From: Akkermansia muciniphila | GTDB lineage: Bacteria > Verrucomicrobiota > Verrucomicrobiia > Limisphaerales > UBA1100 | DNA length: 50,246 nt | Direction: 5' to 3' | Assembly: GCA_945903605.1 (NCBI GenBank) | Contig: CAMDOH010000010.1 | Span: forward strand, 1-50,246 | Shown here: positions 16,144-22,920 of the stretch, piece after piece | Position numbering within the stretch: position 1 is the stretch's first letter | Layout: each line of letters opens with the position of its first letter | The notes under the pieces: model-generated | Database searches by the model: none | What the model saw: the letters and a program-made list of their open reading frames with translations, nothing else | What the model was told of the DNA's origin: nothing | Program-made: the position numbers and the translations under genes

Positions 16144-16899
16144 ATGATCGAGATTGAAAATCTGACGAAGCGCTTTGGCGACCTCTGCGCTGTGAACGAA
16201 CTCAACCTCACCGTCAAAAAAGGCGAGTTCTTTGCCGTGCTAGGCCCGAACGCCGCCGGCAAAACGACCACCATCAAAATGATCGTCGGCCTGATGAAGC
16301 CCAACTCAGGCTCCGTGCGAATCTGTGGTCTCGACATTCAAAATGCACCGCTCGAAGCCCGCAAACATCTGGCATACGTCCCCGATTTCCCCTTCCTCTA
16401 CGAAAAACTCACCGCCTGGGAATTCATCCGTTTCACAGGCCAGCTCTTTTGCATGCCCGAGCCGGAGATCGAATCCAAGTCGCGCGAGCTGATCCCCATC
16501 TTCAATCTCGAACCCTATTTGAAGAAGACGATCGACACGCTCTCGCACGGCACGCGGCAGCGCATCGCCATCGTCTCGGCACTCCTGCACGCACCCGATG
16601 TGATCATCCTCGATGAACCCATGGTCGGCCTCGATCCGCACCATGCTCGCGTCGTAAAAGATGTCCTCAAAGAACGCACGCGTCGGGGCATGACCGTTTT
16701 TCTCTCCACACATCAACTCAGCGTCGCCGAAGAAATGGCCGACCGCATCGCCATCATGAATCACGGCAAGATCATTGCCTTGGGCACCGCTGAAGAACTG
16801 CGCAACCACAGTGGCTCAGGTGGCCAGCTCGAAAAAACATTTCTATCGCTCACAGCCGAAGAGGCGAATCTCACCGAGAATCACAAACTCGCCCGCTGA
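16144..16899 (+). CDS. ABC-type exporter ATP-binding subunit
   Basis: 251 aa from the ATG at 16144; earlier in-frame starts lie inside the previous gene. It has the full ATPase set: Walker A GPNAAGKT (34-41), signature LSHGTRQ (133-139, with H for the usual S/G), Walker B VIILDE (153-158) and switch H190. The Q-loop position reads YVPDF, with Asp in place of Gln, as in many ABC-2 exporters. The family is the CcmA/NatA-like group that powers ABC-2 permeases. It is followed after six bases by a large membrane protein, its likely partner. Substrate unknown. Confidence 0.92.
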   Translation: MIEIENLTKRFGDLCAVNELNLTVKKGEFFAVLGPNAAGKTTTIKMIVGLMKPNSGSVRICGLDIQNAPLEARKHLAYVPDFPFLYEKLTAWEFIRFTGQLFCMPEPEIESKSRELIPIFNLEPYLKKTIDTLSHGTRQRIAIVSALLHAPDVIILDEPMVGLDPHHARVVKDVLKERTRRGMTVFLSTHQLSVAEEMADRIAIMNHGKIIALGTAEELRNHSGSGGQLEKTFLSLTAEEANLTENHKLAR

Positions 16900-16905
16900 T
16901 CCCAC

Positions 16906-18639
16906 ATGGAAGGCACTGCGAAAATCCACTCACCGCTCTGGCTGCTCATCCGTGTGAACACGCTGCAGATGTTCCGCCGGATGAAAACGACTGGCTCGCA
17001 ATCCAGCCTGCTCATCGCGTTGATCTCGCTGTTCATCGCTGGATACGCGCTGGTGGCTTCAGCCCTTTTTTATCACGGCCTGCGCTTCGTCTCCCGCTTT
17101 CCAGGCCTCGGCGAAATTCTGATCGAACGGCTCATATTCCTCCTCTTTGCATTCCTGTTCATGCTGCTCCTTTTCAGCAACATCGTCATCAGCTACACCA
17201 ATCAGTTCCGCAATCGTGAGACGAATTATCTGCTCACCCTGCCCGTGTCTTTCCAAACCATTTTCCGATGGAAATTAATCGAGTCTACTGTTCTGGCCTC
17301 ATGGGCGTTCTTATTGTTGATCGCTCCCTTGCTCGCCGCGCACGGACTGCAGCAACGTGCGGAGTGGTCCTTCTTCGTCGTCACCCCGCTGCTCATCGGC
17401 GCGTTCATCATTCTACCGGCGATGTTCGGCAGTTGGATCGCCGTGCTTCTGGCCAGACATCTGGATCGACGCCTCTTTCAATTGCTCGCGGTGCTGACCG
17501 TCGTCGCGGTCATTTACCTCGTCAAAGTGTATCTCAAACCTCAGATCGTCGATGAGGAGACACTCGAAACCCGCATCATGGCCGTCATGGATCGGCTGCT
17601 CGCCAAGACACGGTTCTGCCAGTTTCCATTCCTGCCCAGCTACTGGCTCTCCAACTCCGTTCTGCACTGGGTTGATGGTGCGATTTCCACGGCCTTCTTC
17701 TTCGTGCTCGTCCTCGTCAGCAACGTCCTCTTTTTCGGTGTGATCAGTTTCACAAAAACCGGCCGCGTTTTTTACAGCGCCCTGTCCGCCACCCAAAGCC
17801 GAACCAGCTCCTTCGGCAAATGGCCTTGGATGCAATGGCTGAGCAAGCGCGCCACGCGTTTTCAATACAAGCCCTCCCTGCTGGAACGCGCGATGAAACT
17901 CGTCCCCATACTGAACTCCGATACTTGCGCGCTGATTTTGAAAGACAGCCGCGTCTTCTGGCGAGACACCACGCAATGGGGCCAGACGCTCATGCTATTC
18001 GGATTGCTCGGCGCGTACATCGTAAACCTGCGCTACTTCCGCCACCAGCTCGGCAGCCCGTTTTGGATTCATCTCGCTGCGCACATGAACCTCGGTGCCT
18101 GCGCGTTAAACCTCGCCACACTCACCACGCGATTTGTCTACCCACAATTCTCGCTCGAAGGCAAACGCATCTGGATTGTCGGGATGGCGCCGATCGGAAT
18201 GGTCAGCGTCGTGAAAATCAAACTCGCGCTGGCTACCGCCGTCTCGCTGCTCGTCACCCTGCCGCTCGTATTCACCTCCTGCCACATGCTCCAACTCAAT
18301 GGGCCGCAGACTTTTTATTTCGCCTCAGCCATCAGCGTGATGGCTTTCACACTCAACAGCCTTGCCATCGGCATGGGCGTCATTTATCCAAACTTGCGCG
18401 AAGACAACCCCAGTAAAATTGTCAGTGGCTTCGGTGGCACCTTCTGTCTCGTCATGAGTTTTGTGTACATCGTTGTCTCCGTCATTGCCCTCGCCATCAG
18501 CTCACCTTGGCTGGCGCACAACCTAGTCACAGCACAGCAACACATCGCTGGCTGGGTCGTTTTCACAGGGGTTTCATTCGTCCTTGGCATCATTCCACTT
18601 CGCATCGCACTGCGCCGCGCCGCCAGTTTTGAGAATTGA
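16906..18639 (+). CDS. ABC exporter permease, large ABC-2-like protein
   Basis: 577 aa with about twelve membrane helices in two similar halves (six around residues 30-210, six around 360-575), so it may act as a fused dimer of the usual six-helix ABC-2 unit. A soluble loop of about 100 residues (about 255-355) separates them. NRETNYLLTLPVS near 105-120 is like the coupling-helix region of bacterial exporters of the Gly-rich ABC-2 type. Its gene starts six bases after that of the ATPase. Substrate not deducible; envelope material or a small molecule are both possible. Confidence 0.82.
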   Translation: MEGTAKIHSPLWLLIRVNTLQMFRRMKTTGSQSSLLIALISLFIAGYALVASALFYHGLRFVSRFPGLGEILIERLIFLLFAFLFMLLLFSNIVISYTNQFRNRETNYLLTLPVSFQTIFRWKLIESTVLASWAFLLLIAPLLAAHGLQQRAEWSFFVVTPLLIGAFIILPAMFGSWIAVLLARHLDRRLFQLLAVLTVVAVIYLVKVYLKPQIVDEETLETRIMAVMDRLLAKTRFCQFPFLPSYWLSNSVLHWVDGAISTAFFFVLVLVSNVLFFGVISFTKTGRVFYSALSATQSRTSSFGKWPWMQWLSKRATRFQYKPSLLERAMKLVPILNSDTCALILKDSRVFWRDTTQWGQTLMLFGLLGAYIVNLRYFRHQLGSPFWIHLAAHMNLGACALNLATLTTRFVYPQFSLEGKRIWIVGMAPIGMVSVVKIKLALATAVSLLVTLPLVFTSCHMLQLNGPQTFYFASAISVMAFTLNSLAIGMGVIYPNLREDNPSKIVSGFGGTFCLVMSFVYIVVSVIALAISSPWLAHNLVTAQQHIAGWVVFTGVSFVLGIIPLRIALRRAASFEN

Positions 18640-18679
18640 TTCTCCCGTTCACACCCTCTGGACAATCTCCCCTTTACAC

Positions 18680-18695
18680 GAATCGAGGACGATTC
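18680..18695. promoter_or_regulatory. Perfect inverted repeat just upstream of a promoter
   Basis: GAATCG (18680-18685), loop AGGA, CGATTC (18690-18695). No T-run follows, so it is not a classic terminator. It ends four bases before the -35 box at 18700, a usual place for an operator. Chance occurrence cannot be excluded. Confidence 0.35.
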
Positions 18696-18699
18696 CACA

Positions 18700-18728
18700 T
18701 TGGCAGCATGCCACCGGCATTTAATAAT
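18700..18728 (+). promoter_or_regulatory. Sigma-70-type promoter of the coiled-coil gene pair
   Basis: TTGGCA (18700-18705) and AATAAT (18723-18728) are separated by exactly 17 bases; each box matches consensus at 5 of 6. The predicted transcript start is near 18735, leaving a short leader that holds a strong ribosome-binding site. This is the clearest promoter in the window and sits in a 116-base gap after the ABC permease gene. Confidence 0.65.
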
Positions 18729-18740
18729 GCAGGGTGTCTT

Positions 18741-18747
18741 GAGGAGG
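18741..18747 (+). promoter_or_regulatory. Strong Shine-Dalgarno site deciding the start at 18756
   Basis: GAGGAGG lies eight bases before the ATG at 18756. In-frame upstream starts (18636, 18708) lack such a site, and 18708 falls inside the promoter. Most genes in this window have no comparable site, so this pair of genes looks well translated. Confidence 0.75.
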
Positions 18748-18755
18748 AATTACCG

Positions 18756-19358
18756 ATGACGGTTCGGGTGACTGAAACGGTCCGAAAACCCGATCGCGAA
18801 ATCCTCGGCTCCCAAGTCACCGGCCTGCAGAATAAGATCACTGAACTGGCGCGCGAACTCGAACAGGTCGAGCGCGAAAAGGCCACCGTCGAAGAATCGC
18901 ACCGGCGCTACTCCGAATGTCAGCGCGGCCGCGAAGAACTGCTGCACGACCTCATCCGTAGCATCGGCCTACTCGAAGAATCCGAACTCAACTCGCGACG
19001 CGACGCCGAACAGATGGCCAGAACTCTTGCCGGACTTCGCGAAGCTATCGAAAAAGTCCGCGCCGTCCACGACGTCAACACCGCCGACCCCAATTGGAAA
19101 ACCGACCTCACGCGATCGCTCACCACTCTCGACAACGCGCGAATGGAACTCAACTCCGCCCGGCTCAAATGGACACTGATCGCCAGTCAACCCCTCGCGA
19201 CCAATGGCAGTGCGCCGACACTGGCACAGCTTGATTCCGCCAAACCGGATTTTGCGGCGCAGAGCTTCGCCGAAAGAACACTCACAGGTCTCGCTTACAC
19301 CTGGCCGCTCCTTCTGCTCGGTTCACTGATCATCATCACACTCCTCGTCAAACTCTGA
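18756..19358 (+). CDS. Tail-anchored coiled-coil membrane protein
   Basis: 200 aa, not recognised as a known family. Residues 15-110 are a long heptad-like coiled coil (LQNKITELARELEQVEREKATVEE and on), with a second helical part to about 145. The C-terminus is a membrane helix at about 178-199 (YTWPLLLLGSLIIITLLVKL), so it is tail-anchored with its bulk in the cytosol. It has its own promoter and strong ribosome-binding site. The next gene, three bases away, encodes another coiled-coil protein with a C-terminal membrane helix; the two probably pair. Confidence 0.75.
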   Translation: MTVRVTETVRKPDREILGSQVTGLQNKITELARELEQVEREKATVEESHRRYSECQRGREELLHDLIRSIGLLEESELNSRRDAEQMARTLAGLREAIEKVRAVHDVNTADPNWKTDLTRSLTTLDNARMELNSARLKWTLIASQPLATNGSAPTLAQLDSAKPDFAAQSFAERTLTGLAYTWPLLLLGSLIIITLLVKL

Positions 19359-19360
19359 TC

Positions 19361-19831
19361 ATGCTCTGGAACAGGCGCCCATCCAATCCGCTCACCGGCA
19401 AATCGCAGGAATTGGAACAGCGCGTCTCCAAGTTGCGCAACGAACTCACCCGCCTGCAGGCCAACCTTGCCCATCTGGATTCCAACTCCACCCAGACGGA
19501 TCAGTCGGCTCCCACTTGGAATGACGAGCCCATTCTGAAACCAGCGACAGCGCGAACATCTCAAGCCGAACCAGCCGGCCATTACAACGAACTAGGCGTC
19601 CGCAAATTTGACCTCGCTGGCGTATGGGAAAAAGCGCGCCGCCTTTTTAGCAGGACTGAGGAAAATCCTGCCGACGCCAAACTCGCCAACTATCTCGCCC
19701 ACGGCGGCCTGCCCGGACTCCGTCCACTGCGCCGGGAAAAACGCGTCGCCCGAAATCGCTTCATCATCCTTACAATCGTGTTGGTCGCGATTTTATGGAC
19801 AGCGCTCAGCCACCTCATCCCGCAGCTTTGA
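19361..19831 (+). CDS. Second tail-anchored coiled-coil protein
   Basis: 156 aa, not recognised. Residues 14-42 are a coiled coil (QELEQRVSKLRNELTRLQANL). The middle is polar and probably disordered. Near the C-terminus a basic stretch (LRREKRVARNR) leads to a membrane helix at about 134-150, ending LSHLIPQL. It starts two bases after the stop of the previous gene, sharing the same layout in a smaller form. Its end overlaps the start of the methyltransferase gene by 37 bases. Confidence 0.7.
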   Translation: MLWNRRPSNPLTGKSQELEQRVSKLRNELTRLQANLAHLDSNSTQTDQSAPTWNDEPILKPATARTSQAEPAGHYNELGVRKFDLAGVWEKARRLFSRTEENPADAKLANYLAHGGLPGLRPLRREKRVARNRFIILTIVLVAILWTALSHLIPQL

Positions 19832-20304
19832 GTCGGTATCGGCTGCACACGTCGGAGGGGATTTTTGTGGTCAGCTTCACTCCTGCGGGAGTCGCGCATT
19901 TGTATTTCCCAAATGCGATACGCATCGCCATCCACTCGCGACCGCCCGATGACGCGCGGCTGCGGGGCTGGCTCGCCATCACCGCCAAAGCACTGAAATC
20001 TATTTTGAAGGGTGGCCCGCCCGGTGCGCTTCCGCCGCTTGACCTCGCTTGCGCCACGCCATTTCAGGCCAAGGTTTGGAAAGAACTCCAACGCATTCCG
20101 CGCGGCAAGACTCGCAGTTACGCGGAGGTTGCCCGCGCCATCGGCCATCCAAAAGCTGCACGCGCCGTGGGCACGGCCTGCGGCGCAAATCCAATCCCGC
20201 TCATCATCCCATGTCATCGCGTCATCGCCAGCGACGGCACGCTCGGTGGATTTTCTGGAGGGCTAGATTGGAAGCGCCGCTTGCTCGCCATCGAGCGCGA
20301 CTAG
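19795..20304 (+). CDS. Methylated-DNA--protein-cysteine methyltransferase
   Basis: 169 aa. The active site IPCHRV has acceptor C140. The DNA-binding part is complete: TPFQAKVWKELQRIPRGKTRSYAEVA (88-113) and the arginine finger R123 in AARAVG. It repairs O6-methylguanine by moving the methyl group to C140 in a single-turnover reaction. The N-terminal domain is short, as in Ogt-type enzymes without an Ada part. The only ATG in frame is at 19795, which overlaps the previous gene by 37 bases. The end overlaps the convergent LOG gene by four bases. Confidence 0.93.
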   Translation: MDSAQPPHPAALSRYRLHTSEGIFVVSFTPAGVAHLYFPNAIRIAIHSRPPDDARLRGWLAITAKALKSILKGGPPGALPPLDLACATPFQAKVWKELQRIPRGKTRSYAEVARAIGHPKAARAVGTACGANPIPLIIPCHRVIASDGTLGGFSGGLDWKRRLLAIERD

Positions 20305-21350
20305 AAATTGTTCAGCACATCGATGAGTTCGCGCAGCCGGCCGTAACTCTTGCGGTCGAACCCGAAACCAATCCGTGCCAGTGCCAGTTCGTCGTTGTCA
20401 TCGCGTTCCTCGACCGTCGGCTCGATGACGTGCATCGGCTCGCCGGTAATCATGTCCGAGAAATCCTCGTTCAATCCCGCCAACGCCGTGGCCGCCGGTG
20501 CGCGGTGCAGCCGCACCACGAGTTGATCATGCACAAATCGCGTCGAGTGAAAATTCCGGTAGAAGCGCGTGATCCAGCGCACGGCCTGCGCGGGATCGTC
20601 GGTGATCTGGTACAGGTTCAGATCCTCGTGCGAGATGAGTTGATCGCGCAGCAGATGCTCGCGCACGTTGCGATCCCACGTTTTCCAGTACGTACCGCCG
20701 GGCCGATCCACGAGCACGAGCGGCATCAACCGGCTCTTGCCAGTCTGCATGAGCGTCAGCGCCTCGAATCCTTCGTCCATCGTACCGAAGCCGCCGGGGA
20801 AAAGCGCCAGCGCATCCGAGTGCCGGATGAACGTGAGCTTGCGCGTGAAGAAATATTTGAATGTGACGAGTTTCTTGTCGTGCTCGATAACGGGGTTGGC
20901 GCTCTGCTCCCACGGCAGCCGGATGTTCGCGCCGAAACTCTTTTCCAGTCCCGCACCCTCGTTGCCCGCCTGCATGATGCCGGGGCCGGCACCGGTGATG
21001 ACCATCCAACCCGCGTCCGCACTGAGCCTCGCGAATTCCACCGCCTGCTGATATTCCACCTTTGTCGGTGCCGTGCGCGCGGAACCAAAGATGGTCACCT
21101 TGCGCGTGGCGGAGTACGGCGCGAAGAGCTTGAAGGCATAACGCAATTCGCGCAGCGCCGTCTGGATCACGCGCACATCGCCGCGATGCTCCACGTCACG
21201 CATCAGCTTGAGCGCGTTCTCGATGATGTCGGCGACGAGATCCTCGTTATGCCCGCCGCCCTTTAACGCGATGAGTTCTCCGATGCGCCGCGCCAGTTCA
21301 ATTTCCGCCGCCGAACGCTCCCTCTTTTGCATAGCCCGAAGGTAATCCAT
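20301..21350 (-). CDS. LOG-family protein (nucleotide 5'-monophosphate nucleosidase-like)
   Basis: 349 aa from the ATG at 21350; longer forms to 21428 would overlap the divergent gene. A helical N-terminus (1-80) precedes the Rossmann domain: GSART at 89-93, ITGAGPGIMQAGNEGA (118-133), and the signature PGGFGTMDE at 185-193. LOG proteins cleave cytokinin- or purine-type nucleoside monophosphates at the base-ribose bond. About 90 extra residues follow the core, including an acidic stretch near the end (EERDDNDE). This is longer than the 180-200 aa plant-type LOG but shorter than PpnN of E. coli; the N- and C-terminal additions may regulate it. Confidence 0.88.
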   Translation of the reverse strand: MDYLRAMQKRERSAAEIELARRIGELIALKGGGHNEDLVADIIENALKLMRDVEHRGDVRVIQTALRELRYAFKLFAPYSATRKVTIFGSARTAPTKVEYQQAVEFARLSADAGWMVITGAGPGIMQAGNEGAGLEKSFGANIRLPWEQSANPVIEHDKKLVTFKYFFTRKLTFIRHSDALALFPGGFGTMDEGFEALTLMQTGKSRLMPLVLVDRPGGTYWKTWDRNVREHLLRDQLISHEDLNLYQITDDPAQAVRWITRFYRNFHSTRFVHDQLVVRLHRAPAATALAGLNEDFSDMITGEPMHVIEPTVEERDDNDELALARIGFGFDRKSYGRLRELIDVLNNF

Positions 21351-21408
21351 CGGCGACGTGTTGCCAACTTGCGAACGCCGCAACACATGTTTACCCTCGA
21401 CTCCTCTC

Positions 21409-22842
21409 ATGAAAACGCACTTCACCATCCATCACACCCGTTTGCTGACCGCGCTCATTTGGCTGGCGGCGGCGCTGGCGAGTCGGGCTGCAGATGAACC
21501 GCGCCCGCTCTTTATCGAGGGCTACGCAGGCCAACTCAGTTATCAGAGTGGCGACGAGGCGGAGTTTCACACTTCCACAAGCGCGGCCAAATTTGCGGTC
21601 GAGATTGTGCGCGTGGGCGACAAGCGCGAAGTCGTCTGGACAAGCAAAGATCTGCCGGGACGCGAGCATTCCGTACCGGAAAACGCATCATCACATGGCT
21701 GCGGCTGGCCGGTGACTTTCAAAGTGCCCGTCGCGGCCAACTGGCGCAGTGGCTACTATGTGGCCTCGCTCAAAGTTGAGGATGGCGGCGGACAATACAC
21801 GCAACGCGGACGGCGCACGGCCGAAAGCGAATTGTATTTTGTTGTCCGCTCCGCGCAGCCGGGACGCGACACAAAGATCCTGCTGCAACTTTCTGCGAAC
21901 ACTTACAACGCCTACAACAACTGGGGCGGGTTCAGTCTTTACGCCTACAATGGCCGAGCGAAGAATCAGGGCACTCGCGTTTCATTCAACCGCCCCGGCG
22001 GCTCACAGTTCGGCAATTGGGAATTGCCCTTTGTCGTGTGGGCCGAGCGCAATGGCTATGTGCTCGACTACGCCGTGAACAGCGACCTCGAGTTCCGTCC
22101 CGAACTTCTCAAGCCCTACAAGCTCGTGCTCAGCGTGGGCCACGACGAATATTGGAGCACGCCGATGCGCGATACTCTGGAAGCCTTCATCGGGCGCGGC
22201 GGCAACGTGGCGTTCTTCAGCGGCAATTCCGTTTGCTGGCAGGTGCGCAGCGAGGATGCCGGGCGCGCGCTCACTTGCTACAAACAGAATTATTCCGTGG
22301 ATCCCGTCTTCGCGACGGGAGATCACCGCACCCTCTCGACCGCGTGGAGTCATCATCTTGTCAAACGCCCGGAGAACACGCTCACCGGCGTGGGCTTTCT
22401 CTTTGGCGGATATCGCAAGAGCCACGGCCAGTTCATGACGGAGCCAGCGGAATTCACCGTGCACCGGCCCGAGCACTGGGTCTTCGCGGGCACGACCTTG
22501 AAACGCGGTGATGTCTTCGGCGGCAAAGACACCATCGTCGGCTACGAATGCGATGGTTGCCAGTTAGTATGGCGCGATGGCCTGCCCTTCCCGACTCATC
22601 AAGATGGCACGCCTGAGAATTTCACCGTGCTCTCCTCCTGTCCGGCCAAGTGGCATCCCGACGACGCCGAGTGGTACGAGCGTTGGGTGAAAGGCCGCGT
22701 GGGAAATGCCGTGATGGGAATCTACACGCGCGGCGGCACGGTCATCACCACCGGCACCACCGATTGGGCGCACGGCCTGCGCGGCGGTGATAAAGCGGTC
22801 GCGCGCATCACCCAAAACATTCTCGATAAACTGGGCAAATGA
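21409..22842 (+). CDS. Exported N,N-dimethylformamidase beta-subunit-like protein
   Basis: 477 aa from the ATG at 21409, which gives a signal peptide (1-28, cut near ASRAAD). An N-terminal beta domain (about 30-150) with a C-terminal Rossmann-like domain matches the large subunit of N,N-dimethylformamidase. GHDEYW at 244-249 and GGNVAFFSGNSVCWQVR after it are the conserved core. DMF amidase uses iron to hydrolyse a formamide; this protein lacks the small alpha-subunit gene nearby and is exported, so the substrate may differ. It is divergent from the LOG gene with a 58-base gap. Confidence 0.82.
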   Translation: MKTHFTIHHTRLLTALIWLAAALASRAADEPRPLFIEGYAGQLSYQSGDEAEFHTSTSAAKFAVEIVRVGDKREVVWTSKDLPGREHSVPENASSHGCGWPVTFKVPVAANWRSGYYVASLKVEDGGGQYTQRGRRTAESELYFVVRSAQPGRDTKILLQLSANTYNAYNNWGGFSLYAYNGRAKNQGTRVSFNRPGGSQFGNWELPFVVWAERNGYVLDYAVNSDLEFRPELLKPYKLVLSVGHDEYWSTPMRDTLEAFIGRGGNVAFFSGNSVCWQVRSEDAGRALTCYKQNYSVDPVFATGDHRTLSTAWSHHLVKRPENTLTGVGFLFGGYRKSHGQFMTEPAEFTVHRPEHWVFAGTTLKRGDVFGGKDTIVGYECDGCQLVWRDGLPFPTHQDGTPENFTVLSSCPAKWHPDDAEWYERWVKGRVGNAVMGIYTRGGTVITTGTTDWAHGLRGGDKAVARITQNILDKLGK

Positions 22843-22870
22843 TCGGGCGCCCGCGTGCTGGCTGGATTGC

Positions 22871-22899
22871 TTGATTGCGCCCTCATCGGCTGCTAGTTT
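22871..22899 (+). promoter_or_regulatory. Possible promoter of ileS
   Basis: TTGATT (22871-22876), 17-base spacer, then TAGTTT (22894-22899), preceded by TGC as in extended -10 promoters. Matches are 4/6 and 3/6. The leader would be about 15 bases long. Plausible, not proven. Confidence 0.35.
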
Positions 22900-22920
22900 C
22901 CCCGCTTCTTGGGCTGCCTG

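Noticed and set aside
20049-21266. Open frame of 405 codons antisense to the LOG gene
   Set aside because: The opposite strand encodes a clear LOG-family protein; the antisense product shows no motif and begins inside the methyltransferase gene.
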